Assembly: GCA_013314775.1 (NCBI GenBank)
Contig: JABUFB010000003.1
Coordinates: forward strand, 1 to 64,000
Direction: 5' to 3'
Length of the DNA stretch: 64,000 nt
Origin: Armatimonadota bacterium
GTDB taxonomy: Bacteria > Armatimonadota > Zipacnadia > Zipacnadales > JABUFB01
Shown here: one piece after another, positions 26,922-36,784 of the stretch
Layout: each line of letters begins with the position of its first letter
Position numbering within the stretch: position 1 is the first letter of the stretch
Translations under genes and position numbers: made by a program
The notes under the pieces: model-generated
The model's input: the letters and a program-made list of their open reading frames with translations, nothing else
The model's database searches: none
Told to the model about the DNA's origin: nothing

Positions 26922-27815
26922 CTACTCCTCTTCCTCTTCGTCCTCATAGAACATGGCATCGACGTATTCATCGGCGCTGAACAGCCGCAGGGCGTCCACA
27001 CTTTCGCCCGTGCCCATGAGCTTGATGGGGATGCCGAACTCTCGCACCAGACTGAGGATGATACCGCCTTTGGCGGTGCCGTCGAGTTTCGTCACCACAA
27101 GCCCGGTGACGCCGACCGCGTCGTGGAACTGCTTCACCTGGCTGATGGCATTCTGCCCGGTGGAGCCGTCGATCACCAGCAGCTTCTCGTCGGGCGGGCG
27201 CCCCAGTTCGCGCTCCACGGTTCGGCAGATCTTCGCCAGCTCTTCCATGAGGTTGCACTTCGTGTGCAGGCGGCCCGCGGTGTCGATGATGACCAGGTTC
27301 GCGCCCCGGCTGATGGCCGCGCGCATGGCGTCGTAGACCACCGCGCTTGGGTCTGCGCCGTGCTGCTGCCGGACGATATCGCAGTTCGTGCGGCGCGCCC
27401 AGATTTCAAGCTGCTCGATGGCGGCGGCGCGGAAGGTATCGGCGGCAACCAGCATCACGTCATTGCCCGCCGACCGGTACCAGTGAGCGATCTTCGCGAT
27501 AGTAGTGGTCTTCCCGACACCGTTGACGCCCAGCACCAGGAAAGTGGTGGGCGCTGACGGCCCGGTGTTCATAGGCGCCTCCGCGGGCTTGAGCAGGTTC
27601 TTGACTTCGCCGCGCAGGAGGTCGTACAGGCCGGACGGGTCAGTGATATGCTGCTTCTCCGCGCGCTGGCGCAGGCGCTCCACGATTTCCAGAGCGAGAT
27701 TCACATTGACGTCCGCCTGGATCAGCGCCTCCTCCAGGTCTTCCATGAGTTCATCGTCGATAACACTGCGTCCGCGCAGTGTCGCCCCGACGCGTTTGAA
27801 CAATCCTTTGAGCAC
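26922..27815 (-). CDS. ftsY: Signal recognition particle receptor FtsY
   Basis: FtsY docks the signal recognition particle at the membrane and hydrolyses GTP with Ffh. The 297-residue product has the N helical domain (1-85), the G1 loop GVNGVGKTTTIAKIAHW, VAADTFRAAAIEQL, DTAGRLHTKCNLMEEL, VTKLDGTAKGG and the closing GTGESVDALRLF. It lacks the long acidic A domain, as in many non-enteric bacteria, and ends with an acidic tail of eight Glu/Asp. The start is GTG at 27815, behind GGAAGAA; the frame is open further upstream but the sequence there is not FtsY-like. It lies 65 bp after smc, the common smc-ftsY order. Confidence 0.95.
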   Translation of the reverse strand: MLKGLFKRVGATLRGRSVIDDELMEDLEEALIQADVNVNLALEIVERLRQRAEKQHITDPSGLYDLLRGEVKNLLKPAEAPMNTGPSAPTTFLVLGVNGVGKTTTIAKIAHWYRSAGNDVMLVAADTFRAAAIEQLEIWARRTNCDIVRQQHGADPSAVVYDAMRAAISRGANLVIIDTAGRLHTKCNLMEELAKICRTVERELGRPPDEKLLVIDGSTGQNAISQVKQFHDAVGVTGLVVTKLDGTAKGGIILSLVREFGIPIKLMGTGESVDALRLFSADEYVDAMFYEDEEEEE

Positions 27816-27880
27816 GTAGCTTCTTCCTTTCGCGGTACAGTACGAGACAGAACCAGGACGCCTGGTCGCAGGTCCGCCGG

Positions 27881-30800
27881 TTACGTCTGTGTAGGCAGGA
27901 CGCGGGTGCCGGCCCTGGGTGCGCGCGTTGCGGCCACGCGCTGCTCGGCATCGGCCAGGAAGTCCTCCCACTCCCGCAGTTCCAGTTTGATGATCCGCGA
28001 CACGCCGGCGTCTTCCATGGTCACGCCGAATAGGACATCCGCGGCCTGGATCGTGTGCGGGTTGTGGGTGACGATGATGAACTGGGATTCCTTGGCGAAA
28101 TCTTTCAGCAGGTCCACAAAGCGGCCGACATTGGCCTCGTCAAGGGCTGCGTCGATCTCATCCATCAGACAGAAGGGGCTGGGCTTCACCCGCAGCATCG
28201 CGAAGATCAGGGCCATCGCGGTGAGTGAACGCTCACCACCAGACAGCAGGAGCAGATTCTGCTGGCGCTTGCCGGGGATCTGGACGATGACGTCCAACCC
28301 GGACTCCAGCGGCTTTTCGTCGTCGGTGAGGCGAAGCTCGGTCTGCCCGCCGCCGAAGAGCCGGGTGAACATTGCCCGGAACTCCTCCTGCATGCGCTCG
28401 AAGCAGCGCATGAACTCCTCGGTAGCGACCTGGTCGATCTCCTGGATGACCTGCAGCAGATCGGCCCGCGCGGCTTCGAGGTCTGCCACCTGGTTCTCCA
28501 GGAACTCCTCGCGGGCCCGCAAGCGCTCGCACTCGTCGATAGCGCTGAGGTTCACGGGCCCGAGCTTGTGGATCGCCTCGCGCAACCGCAAGGCCTCGCT
28601 GCGAATCTCGCGCTCATTGACTTCTTCGCTGCGTTCCGCGAAAGCCTCCTCGGGGGTCATGCCGTAGGCGTCATCCAGGCGCTGGACAATGACCTCGATC
28701 TGGGCTTCCTCGCGGGTGATGGCGATCTCGGTGCGATGGGTGCGGTCAGCCTGCTCTTCGGCCACCGCCGCCAGCTTCTTTCGGGCGGATTCAAGCGACG
28801 CCGACTTTTCGCGCAGCTCGGACAATGCCCGGGCGCCTTCGTTCACCTGTCCGCGGGCCGTCCCGGCCACCTGTTCCAGGCGGTTGATCTCATCACCGGG
28901 CGCCTCGAACTCCGCTCGCAGCCGGTCCTCCACTTCGCGGGCCTGGGCAAGCTCCTCGCGGGTCGACTCAGAGTCACTGGCGGCCCGCTGGAGTTCGTTG
29001 GAATAGCGCTCCTTGAGATGTTGGAGGGAGCGCAACTTCTCGGCAAGCTCCGCGGCGGTCACCTGGGCGTTGACATGGCGAGCGCGGCAGGCGTCGACTT
29101 CGGCCTGGGAGACGCCTTCCGCCCGGGCGCGCTCGATCTGGTGGCCGAGGTCCTCGCCCTCCAGCCGCAGTTGTTCGCCCTGGGCCTCCGCCTCTTCGCG
29201 GCGGGTAACGGCACTCTGCAGGCGCTGGGTGAGGGTCTTGGCTTCCTCGGACAGCTCAAGCCCCGCGCTCCGGGCGGCTTTCTGCTGATCGGCGAGATGG
29301 GTAATATCCGTCTCTGCCGCGGCCTTGCGCGACTGGAGTGAGGACAGTTCCGCTTCGACACTGTGGATTTCCTCACTCAGTCGGCTGCTCCACTGGTCGA
29401 GGTTTTCCTCCCGCCGCCACATTTCAGCGAGATACTCGCGCATGACCTCGAGTTCCGCCGAGAGCGCCTCGAGCTCCCGGCGGCGCATGAAGGCCTGAGC
29501 ACCCGCTCCCTCCTCGCCGCCCACGGTGATTGAGCCGTCCGGGTGGATGACTTCGCCGGTGAGGGTGACGATGCGCAGGCGGGTGCGCGCCCGCTGTGCA
29601 GCGGACAGGGCAGTGTCCAGGTCCCGGACGATCACGACGCTGCCCAGGAGCTTCTCGAACAGCTTCTGATACTCGCGCCGTATGCGCACATTCCGCAGAG
29701 CCGGGCCCACGATGCCGGGCCCGGAGATCTGGTCGGCCCCGGTGGGTGTGGTTGCGGCCGCGAGACTGGACAGGGGCAGAACGGTGACGCGACCGATTCC
29801 ATTATCGCACACGAACCGCGCGGCGTTTGCGGCCTGTTCGTCGGTCTCCACAACCACCCACTGCAGCGCTTCGCCCAGGGCCATCTCGATGGCGCGCTCA
29901 AGTCGCACGGGGACGTCCAACAGGTCGGCGACGATGCCGTGAACGCCCTGGAGCTTTCCTTCCTCGGCGGCCTTGAGGACGCTCTTCACGCCGTCGCTGA
30001 ATCCCTCGCGGGAACGCTCAAGCTGGGTGAGCAGTTCCTGCTGGGCTTCGGCGGTGGTGACGGCGCCCGAGAAGACGTTGCACTTCTGGCGGTGTTCCTG
30101 CAGCGTGCGGTTGGACCGGGCAAGATTCTCGCGCAGCTCTTGAAGCTGCTCGGTGCGCTGCTGTAAGGAAAGCTCGAGTTCTTCGCGGCGGGCCCGGGTT
30201 GCGTTGAGGGCCTCGGTGAGTTCCAGCTCGCGCTGGGCGAAGCTCTCCGCCTGCCGCGACAGTCGCTGCACGCGCTGGGTGAGATCACCCTCGACCCCCC
30301 GCAGTGTGAGCGCTTCGTTCTCCAGCGCGGCGGCGCGCTTGAGCACCTCTGCCTGTTTCTGCTCCAGTTCTCGGATCGCCCCGGTCTTGGCCCGGAACTC
30401 CTCGGACTTGGCCTTCAGCTCTTCCTCCCACTGCGCGCGCTCCTGTTCGGCACGGGAGCGCAGGGTCGCGGTCTCTTCCAGCTCCGCGGAGACGGTTTCG
30501 AGTTGCCCCGACAGTTCTTTCGAGCGCCGCTCATGGCCCTCGAGGATCACCTGCAAGTCTGTCTGCCTCGCTGCAGCGGCGCGCAGGCGCTCCTCGAGCA
30601 CCATCCTCGCCTGCCGGGCCTGGTCGAGTTCGCGCTCGGCGCGGTTGGCTTGGTCCCGCAGACGGTCCACCTCATCGCCAAGCCGGGCCAGCTCAAACTG
30701 CACCCGCTCGTGTTCACTGTCCAGTTGGGACATGCGGTTGCGCGTGGCCTGGTGGTCGGCACGGGTGACTTCGAGATCATTGGTGAGCTTGCCGATGCGC

Positions 30801-31516
30801 TGGCGACGGCGCTGGTAGTCGCCTGCGAGGAGGTGCAGATCAAGATCGCGCAGGCGGTCGGCCATTTCTTTATACTGCCGGGCGCGTTCGGCTTCGGTCT
30901 CCAGCGGCCGGCGCTGGGACTTGAGTTCCGCGAGGATATCGGCGACCCGGGTCATGTTCGCCTGAGTTGCTTCGAGCTTCCGCGTGGCTTCGTCCCGGCG
31001 CACCCGATACTTGCGGATCCCCGCGACCTCTTCCAGCAGTTCGCGGCGGTCTTCGGAGCGGATGCTGAGGATCGCGTCAATCTCGCCCTGCCCGATCACG
31101 GAATATGCATCTGGGCCCACACCGGTATCCAGCAGCAGTTCCCGGACGTCCTTGAGGCGAGCGGCGGAACGGTTCAGGAGATACTCGCTCTCGCCTGAGC
31201 GGAACAGGCGGCGGGAGACGATGATTTCGGAGTAGTCGACAGGCAGCCGGCCATCACTGTTATCGATGGTGACCGACACCTCAGACATGCCGATAGGCCT
31301 GCGGCGTTCGGAACCGGCGAAGATGACGTCCTGCGACGCCTGGGTGCGCAGGGCCCGATTGCTCTGCTCTCCCAGGGCCCAGAGAATCCCGTCGGAGATA
31401 TTGCTCTTGCCCACGCCGTTCGGCCCGACAATGGCCGTGATTCCGGGCCCGAACTCAAGCTCGGTCCGGTCGGCGAAGGTCTTGAAGCCACGCATTTCAA
31501 CTTTCCGCAGGTACAA
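27881..31516 (-). CDS. smc: Chromosome segregation protein SMC
   Basis: SMC is the ATPase of condensin, which shapes and segregates the chromosome. The 1211-residue product has the N-terminal head with Walker A GPNGVGKSN, long coiled coils with a hinge near the middle (about 510-660, Gly-rich), and the C-terminal head with LLLLSGGERSLTAMALIFAM and the Walker B CLMDEIDAALDEAN. I choose the TTG at 31516 because it places YLRKVEMRGFKTF at the N-terminus as in the family and has GGAG eight bases upstream; an ATG six codons earlier has no such site. A sigma-70 promoter lies about 150 bases upstream. Confidence 0.95.
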   Translation of the reverse strand: MYLRKVEMRGFKTFADRTELEFGPGITAIVGPNGVGKSNISDGILWALGEQSNRALRTQASQDVIFAGSERRRPIGMSEVSVTIDNSDGRLPVDYSEIIVSRRLFRSGESEYLLNRSAARLKDVRELLLDTGVGPDAYSVIGQGEIDAILSIRSEDRRELLEEVAGIRKYRVRRDEATRKLEATQANMTRVADILAELKSQRRPLETEAERARQYKEMADRLRDLDLHLLAGDYQRRRQRIGKLTNDLEVTRADHQATRNRMSQLDSEHERVQFELARLGDEVDRLRDQANRAERELDQARQARMVLEERLRAAAARQTDLQVILEGHERRSKELSGQLETVSAELEETATLRSRAEQERAQWEEELKAKSEEFRAKTGAIRELEQKQAEVLKRAAALENEALTLRGVEGDLTQRVQRLSRQAESFAQRELELTEALNATRARREELELSLQQRTEQLQELRENLARSNRTLQEHRQKCNVFSGAVTTAEAQQELLTQLERSREGFSDGVKSVLKAAEEGKLQGVHGIVADLLDVPVRLERAIEMALGEALQWVVVETDEQAANAARFVCDNGIGRVTVLPLSSLAAATTPTGADQISGPGIVGPALRNVRIRREYQKLFEKLLGSVVIVRDLDTALSAAQRARTRLRIVTLTGEVIHPDGSITVGGEEGAGAQAFMRRRELEALSAELEVMREYLAEMWRREENLDQWSSRLSEEIHSVEAELSSLQSRKAAAETDITHLADQQKAARSAGLELSEEAKTLTQRLQSAVTRREEAEAQGEQLRLEGEDLGHQIERARAEGVSQAEVDACRARHVNAQVTAAELAEKLRSLQHLKERYSNELQRAASDSESTREELAQAREVEDRLRAEFEAPGDEINRLEQVAGTARGQVNEGARALSELREKSASLESARKKLAAVAEEQADRTHRTEIAITREEAQIEVIVQRLDDAYGMTPEEAFAERSEEVNEREIRSEALRLREAIHKLGPVNLSAIDECERLRAREEFLENQVADLEAARADLLQVIQEIDQVATEEFMRCFERMQEEFRAMFTRLFGGGQTELRLTDDEKPLESGLDVIVQIPGKRQQNLLLLSGGERSLTAMALIFAMLRVKPSPFCLMDEIDAALDEANVGRFVDLLKDFAKESQFIIVTHNPHTIQAADVLFGVTMEDAGVSRIIKLELREWEDFLADAEQRVAATRAPRAGTRVLPTQT

Positions 31517-31667
31517 GGCGCAACTCCATGTCATCCAGCGCGTGCCGGCCAGTTCTGCTCGGTCGCGCCCATTGGGGATCGTCGGTCAACGCCTGGCTGG
31601 CGCAGAGTCCGGGAACGGGTCTGAACTCGGCGATACGTGGGGTCGAAGGCCGTTTTCCGGCGCGCGA

Positions 31668-31697
31668 ATTATACCTTTGCGGCGAGAAGCAAGTCAA
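31668..31697 (-). promoter_or_regulatory. Putative sigma-70 promoter for smc-ftsY
   Basis: On the minus strand TTGACT (31697-31692) and a perfect TATAAT (31673-31668) are separated by 18 bases, placing the start of transcription near 31661 and leaving a leader of about 145 bases before smc. Confidence 0.65.
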
Positions 31698-31849
31698 ACA
31701 CGGGCGGGCATGGGGCAGGCGCCTGCGTCGCCCCGGCGATGGGTCCCACACTATGCACTGCAAGGAGTGCGTCGTGGACAGAGCACTGCTTCGGCTTCGC
31801 CGAAATCAGTGGCACGTCGTGCGTGGCGAGATGATGGACGATCTGGCGT

Positions 31850-31916
31850 CGGCCGACCGTCCCGGTGGGCGGCTGGGCAATTTCATCCGCGTGGGCCGGC
31901 GTCTCGCCCGCCGGCT
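31850..31916 (-). repeat. Two imperfect dispersed hairpins in a 476-bp gap
   Basis: The gap 31517-31992 holds the smc promoter and, further from smc, GCCGACCG-TCC-CGGTGGGC (one mismatch, near 31850-31870) and, in minus orientation, GCCGGCGGGCGAGACGCCGG with a CCCACGCGG flank (31891-31916). I see no gene in the remaining sequence. Confidence 0.5.
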
Positions 31917-31992
31917 CTCATGCGGACCCTTCTGACGGCGTCACAGCAGCACACCAGGCGGGGCCCGGTGGGCACCCAATCCAGCCGCCCTG

Positions 31993-33123
31993 CTACTCTC
32001 CGTCCAGCCCCAGGGCTTTGACCTGGTCGGAGATGTGGAAAACCGCCGGCGGGCAGCCCTGGACGTAGATTCCCCGGTCCATCAGCCACGCATTGCAGTT
32101 GCCGATAATGAGGGTCATCTGGCTCTCATCGAAGCCCGCGTCCGACACCGGCCCCGCGACCACGTTGATCGGCCCGTACTTGTCCATGAACTTGCGGCCT
32201 GCCGGGCTGCGCAGGTACGAGACGGCGTCGCGGATGCAGTAGGGGCAGCGCTGGTCAACATGCCAGAGCACCTGGTCGCCGAACTCGTCGGGGATGAACT
32301 CCACCCCGGTGAGCCTGCAGCCGACCTCCTCGATCTTCTCGCCCACGGTGATAATCTCGGCCTCATCCATAACGCCCAGTCCCCGCGCGGCGGCATTGCG
32401 GATCAGCCAGACCTCCCGTGGGTCGTGGCCGATAAGCCGGGCCACGGTGGCATCCGCCGCTACGATGTCCCCACCGGCAACGATCAGGTCCATGCGCACC
32501 GGGGTGCCCACACCGCCGGGGAAGTGGCCCTCCTGGGCGATGGTCATGTCCACCACGCCCAGCACCGGCCACTTGAGGGTGTTCACATCAATGGGCACAT
32601 TACAGATGCCGTAGGAATGGGACTTGCGGGTCTCGTCACCCATCATCAGGCCCATGGCGTTCTTCAAGCAGGCGGTCACACCCGCGCCGCAATGGGTCTT
32701 GCCCACGGGCACGGTGATGTGCTTGTCGCAGTCCAGGAGTATCTTCGGCACGGTGACAGGGGCCTGCAGTGCTTTCGCGCCAGGGATGCGTACGGTTACG
32801 TGCTCCGCGGCGCCGAAGGGAAGAAGTTCAGCCACCTGCTCGATGCCGGAATCCGCGAAGTTTGCGAGAACCGCATCGTCATTCCGCTCGCCGACGATCA
32901 CCCGGCTTGCACCGGCATCGCGCACGAGCTTCGCAAGGGCCACCACGAGTTCGGGTTTTGCGATATTCCCGTTTGCGGGGACCTGTTTCACGAAGCTGTT
33001 GGGCTTGATGAGCACCACATCGCCAGGGCTGACGAAGTGCCCGATCCCGCCCAGGTTCTCGAGGGACTGTGTGAGCATTGCGGCCAGGTCGTGGCCTTTG
33101 ACGATACTGACGGTAGTCGGCAT
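31993..33123 (-). CDS. DUF362 family protein
   Basis: A 376-residue cytoplasmic protein with the DUF362 core: GDVVLIKPNSFVKQ, a GDETRKSHSYGICNVPIDVN region, VVDMTIAQEGHFPGG and DLIVAGGDIVAADATVARLI. Several cysteines occur, with CPYCIRD near residue 295, but there is no ferredoxin-type cluster motif. DUF362 proteins are often near iron-sulfur or methyl-transfer genes; their reaction is unknown. ATG 33123 is chosen since it starts the family N-terminus (MPTTVSIVKGHD). The frame stays open for hundreds of bases upstream, opposite the transporter gene, without meaning. Confidence 0.8.
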   Translation of the reverse strand: MPTTVSIVKGHDLAAMLTQSLENLGGIGHFVSPGDVVLIKPNSFVKQVPANGNIAKPELVVALAKLVRDAGASRVIVGERNDDAVLANFADSGIEQVAELLPFGAAEHVTVRIPGAKALQAPVTVPKILLDCDKHITVPVGKTHCGAGVTACLKNAMGLMMGDETRKSHSYGICNVPIDVNTLKWPVLGVVDMTIAQEGHFPGGVGTPVRMDLIVAGGDIVAADATVARLIGHDPREVWLIRNAAARGLGVMDEAEIITVGEKIEEVGCRLTGVEFIPDEFGDQVLWHVDQRCPYCIRDAVSYLRSPAGRKFMDKYGPINVVAGPVSDAGFDESQMTLIIGNCNAWLMDRGIYVQGCPPAVFHISDQVKALGLDGE

Positions 33124-33318
33124 AGAGTGACCGTCCATCGGCGAGATAGAGAACGCGGGAATGGTACTGCCGTGAGCGGGGGAGGTCAAGGATGCGGAAC
33201 GGGTGTCTGTATCTGCTGCGGGCTGTGGAGATGCCACTGGCTCCGGTGCTTTGCAGGGCCGCCGGTCTTCCGTGGGGAACAGGCAGGCGTCGACGTGATC
33301 TTGCGCCCGGGAGGGATC

Positions 33319-34647
33319 ATGGTGGACGGCGAGGCCCATGTGGAAGGCGCAGCGGATCCTGAAAGCAACGGCGTCCCGATTCGCGACAGCCTCCTGTACG
33401 GGTTTGGGTACTTGCCGCTGGCGTTGCTCGCCGGCCTGACAGGAACGTGGCTGTTCAAGTATTATCGCCCAGACCCCAATGATCCGGAAATGACGGTGCT
33501 CGTCTCCGCAGGGGCGTTCTTCGCGGCGATGACTGTCAAAAGCATCATGGACGCGGTAACCGACCCGCTGGTGGGCTACCTGAGCGACCGCACCCGCACG
33601 CGCTGGGGCCGGCGCAAGCCTTACCTGTTGGTGGGCGGGCCACTGTTGGCGGTCATGACCGTGCTGCTGTGGTACCCTCCGACTGCGGGAGAGTCGGTAG
33701 CCAATGGCGTCTACCTGGGCGTCATGGCCGCATTGACGTTCGTGTGTTTCACCATCGTCGCTTGTCCGTACCTGGCGATGCTGCCCGAGATCACGACAAG
33801 TCTGGTGGGGCGGGTGAAGCTGACCACTTGGCAGGGCGCCTTCAATGTGCTGGGATCGCTCATCGCCCTGGCCGGCGCGGGGGTACTCATCGACCAGTTC
33901 GGTTACCGGGGTATGGTCCTGTGCATGGCCCCACTGATTCTCCTGGCGTCGTGGGCGCCTTTGCTGGTGAGGGAGCGCGCCGTCATCCACCAGCCCGTCT
34001 CCATGCCTTTCCTGCAGGCGATGGTCGCCACTATCCGCAACCGGCATTTCACCCCGTACGTCATCTCCCAGTTGCTCTTCTGGGAGGCTTTGTGGATCGT
34101 GCTCGCGGCCGTGCCGAAGCTGGTGGAGATCCGCGCCGGAGTATCGGAAACCGCACAGGGGATCATCATCGCATCGTCTATGCTCGCGGCGGTGGGGGTT
34201 TTCCCCCTGGTGCCGAGACTCACCGCGCGGTTCGGCAAGAAAAGAACCCTCCGGCTGGGCATGGTCTGGTTCGGGCTGCTCATGGTGCCGCTCATGCTCA
34301 TCGGCGCCGGCCCGTCATTCCTGTCGCCGGTGGTCCAGGCGCTGTTGGTGATGCTCCTGGCCGGCCCGCCGGTGGCCACGCTTTTCTCGCTGCCCAACGC
34401 GATCCTGGCGGATATCATCGACCGCGATGCGGAGCAGACCGGGCAGCGCCGGGAGGCCATGTATTTCGGAGTCCAGGGCCTCATCGTGAAAGCCGGCGCT
34501 GGCATCGGCCCGGGCATCGCGGGATTGCTTCTGGGCACATTCGGCGAGACCGCTGCGGAGCAGGGAGGATTCACGGCGGCGCTGGCCGCGGCTCTGCTTT
34601 TCAGCCTGGCGGCCGCAGCCGTGTTATCTCGATATCCGGGAGACTGA
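33319..34647 (+). CDS. GPH-family sugar:cation symporter (MFS)
   Basis: A 442-residue membrane protein with about 12 helices. The first loop carries DAVTDPLVGYLSDRTRTRWG followed by RRKPYLL, the signature of the glycoside-pentoside-hexuronide:cation symporter family. Helix-rich sequence continues to RYPGD at the end. It probably imports a sugar or sugar acid with a cation. GGAGGG lies just before the ATG. The gene for a secreted glycoside-hydrolase-like protein starts 4 bases after its stop, so the two are probably translated together and serve the same polysaccharide-derived substrate. Confidence 0.85.
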   Translation: MVDGEAHVEGAADPESNGVPIRDSLLYGFGYLPLALLAGLTGTWLFKYYRPDPNDPEMTVLVSAGAFFAAMTVKSIMDAVTDPLVGYLSDRTRTRWGRRKPYLLVGGPLLAVMTVLLWYPPTAGESVANGVYLGVMAALTFVCFTIVACPYLAMLPEITTSLVGRVKLTTWQGAFNVLGSLIALAGAGVLIDQFGYRGMVLCMAPLILLASWAPLLVRERAVIHQPVSMPFLQAMVATIRNRHFTPYVISQLLFWEALWIVLAAVPKLVEIRAGVSETAQGIIIASSMLAAVGVFPLVPRLTARFGKKRTLRLGMVWFGLLMVPLMLIGAGPSFLSPVVQALLVMLLAGPPVATLFSLPNAILADIIDRDAEQTGQRREAMYFGVQGLIVKAGAGIGPGIAGLLLGTFGETAAEQGGFTAALAAALLFSLAAAAVLSRYPGD

Positions 34648-34651
34648 CACG

Positions 34652-36373
34652 ATGAAGGCGAGACTTAGTCTGCAGTGTGTCCTGCTGATCGCGACATTAC
34701 CCCCGGCGGTCTGGGCGCAGACCGGTGTCCTTCCCGGTGGCGCAGGGGGGCCGGACCTGCAAGTCACCCTCGAGAATGGCGCACGGATCGTGGAAGACAG
34801 CGTCCTCAAGGCGCCAGTGCTGGAACTGGATGGAGAGGTCGGAAGCTATGCCCACTGCAAGACGCCCGAAGACTGGGGGCGGCTGCGGAACGTGCGGATC
34901 GACGTGAAAGTGCGGCTGGACCAACTCCGCGCAAGCTCGATTCCCATTGCCCTGCCCGGAAGCTTCATGATCTACATCAGCGGCCAAAGCAAGCCGTGGT
35001 TCCTGTTCTTCACCGACAAAGGTAGGGTCATTCTGTCTTGCGAAGAGACGCTGCTGCCCGGCGTCTGGAACGACCTCGCGGTGGAGTACCGTGCGGATGA
35101 CATCTGCCTGCTGTACTTGAATGGCAGGAGCGTGGCGGGGATGACCGGCCGGGGGCTGCTGAGCCAGGGCCAGGGCGAACTGTGGTTCGGGCGCTATGAC
35201 TGGACTGACCCCGAGGATGGGAAGCGCTACGAGCAGTGGATGAAGGGTGCCATTGCCCGGCCGAAGGTGACCATCCTGCCCGACGACGACCGGTTCGAGC
35301 TGGACACCGAGGGCATGGATAACTGCATGATCGTGAGCTGGGGCGACCAGATCGTGGTTGGTCAGGGCTGGCGGAAGCTGAACCGGATCGAGCATGTAGC
35401 GCCGCTCATCGAGGAATGCAAGCGGAAGGGCGTCAAGAAGGTGCTCTTCCGCTGCTCGTCCCTCCTCATTATGGACCTGTACGAGAAGCGCATGGACGAG
35501 GACCACTGGTACATCAAGGCGATCCGGGCGGTGGAAGGCGACATTCACTCGGAGGTCATCCGCCAGTGCCACGAAGCAGGGATCAAGGTCTATGCCTGGA
35601 GCACTATCTTCGACGAAGGCAGCCCGACATCTGTGCTCTACGGTGGCAGTACCCCATACTTCTGGCAGTCGCGTTTCACCATCGACCACCCCGAGTACCT
35701 GACGGAAAACCGGGATGGGAGTAAACGGCAATGGGGTGTGCTGTGTTACGCCTACCCCGAAGCGCGCCGGTATATCGTGGGCATTTTCCAGAAGCTGCTT
35801 GCGGACCGGCCCTTCGACGGCGCATACATCTGCACCCGGACCCACTCATACCCGGCGGAATTCGCGGACCAGTTCGGCTACAACCAACCCATCGCGGATG
35901 AGTTCAAACGCCGGCACGGGGTGGACATCCGCACCGAGGACTTCAGCAAGTCGCAGTGGTGGGACCTGCAGGGCGAGTACCTGACCGAACTCATGCGAGA
36001 CTTCCGTCGTGGCCTGCCGGGCAAGGAGATTATCGTGGGCATCCCGCGGTCGGACTATATCGGCCCGCCGTACGGGAACATGCGACTGGACTGGCGGACG
36101 TGGGTGCAAGAAAGACTGGTGGACGGGATCATACTGGGAACCATCAGCGGCGGATGGCATTACCCCAATACCATGAACATGCCCGGGTATGTGCAGAGCC
36201 AGCAGGACAACGTGGGCATGCGGGAACTCGAGTACGATCTGGGTCAGTGGTTCGGGCCTGCCTGCCGGGAGGCCGGGGTGGGTCTGTACCTGATGCAGTC
36301 GGCGATCTACTCGGACAAGGATCGCGAGCTGCTGAAACACCCCGGCATGGCCGGGTTCGCGATAGCGTTCTGA
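34652..36373 (+). CDS. Secreted protein with LamG-like domain and TIM-barrel glycosidase-like domain
   Basis: The 573-residue product has a signal peptide (1-22), a concanavalin/LamG-like beta domain (about 28-205, LRNVRIDVKVRLDQL, GELWFGRYDW) and a C-terminal barrel (about 225-573) resembling the GHL10-like glycosyl hydrolases: CHEAGIKVYAWSTIFDEG, DHPEYLTENRDG, YPEARRYIVGIFQKLLADR and FDGAYICTRT. Catalytic residues cannot be named with confidence. It follows the GPH transporter by 4 bp, consistent with a secreted hydrolase feeding an importer. Confidence 0.75.
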   Translation: MKARLSLQCVLLIATLPPAVWAQTGVLPGGAGGPDLQVTLENGARIVEDSVLKAPVLELDGEVGSYAHCKTPEDWGRLRNVRIDVKVRLDQLRASSIPIALPGSFMIYISGQSKPWFLFFTDKGRVILSCEETLLPGVWNDLAVEYRADDICLLYLNGRSVAGMTGRGLLSQGQGELWFGRYDWTDPEDGKRYEQWMKGAIARPKVTILPDDDRFELDTEGMDNCMIVSWGDQIVVGQGWRKLNRIEHVAPLIEECKRKGVKKVLFRCSSLLIMDLYEKRMDEDHWYIKAIRAVEGDIHSEVIRQCHEAGIKVYAWSTIFDEGSPTSVLYGGSTPYFWQSRFTIDHPEYLTENRDGSKRQWGVLCYAYPEARRYIVGIFQKLLADRPFDGAYICTRTHSYPAEFADQFGYNQPIADEFKRRHGVDIRTEDFSKSQWWDLQGEYLTELMRDFRRGLPGKEIIVGIPRSDYIGPPYGNMRLDWRTWVQERLVDGIILGTISGGWHYPNTMNMPGYVQSQQDNVGMRELEYDLGQWFGPACREAGVGLYLMQSAIYSDKDRELLKHPGMAGFAIAF

Positions 36374-36521
36374 AGGCCAAAGTCGACCCCGACGGGTGGC
36401 GATCTAGTAGCATCGGCTTTGCAGGATGCGTGCCTGCCCCGTGGGTGGCCGGCATCCGGTGCAGGAGGAAGGGCCTGTCGTTCCCCTTCGAGGGCTCAAG
36501 GCCCATCGCGGGGCGGCAAAC

Positions 36522-36568
36522 CGGGGGCTTTCCGCCCCCGCCTACAGGCTGCCGCCCGCTCCGCGGGC
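36522..36568. repeat. Two dispersed hairpins in the 411-bp gap 36374-36784
   Basis: CGGGGGC-TTTCC-GCCCCCG (36522-36540) is followed by CCTACAGG and then GCCCGC-TCC-GCGGGC (36554-36568). In reverse orientation the order (GGA-loop hairpin, CTGTAG, long G/C hairpin) matches the composite element at 15020 and 54691 with wholly different stems. No gene is visible elsewhere in the gap. Confidence 0.6.
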
Positions 36569-36784
36569 TGTGAGGCAATGGCTCAGGGCGCGCGACACGT
36601 CAAACGCGGCTTCACCCCCGGCCGGCATGCACCCCACAAGAGCGATAGTCCCGGGTGGCGACTGGGCAAGGATGACATCTCGGTGGTATACTCCTGCACG
36701 GGGCAGATTGCGGAACCACCCATGTCCATTGCCTGGTTGGACGTGATACTGGATTACACTCCCTGACCCGGGGGCCTGTGACCG

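Noticed and set aside
32035-33318. Frame that would give the GPH transporter a 428-residue N-terminal extension
   Set aside because: It lies antisense to the DUF362 gene, has no known domain, and the family N-terminus begins after the GGAGGG-preceded ATG at 33319.
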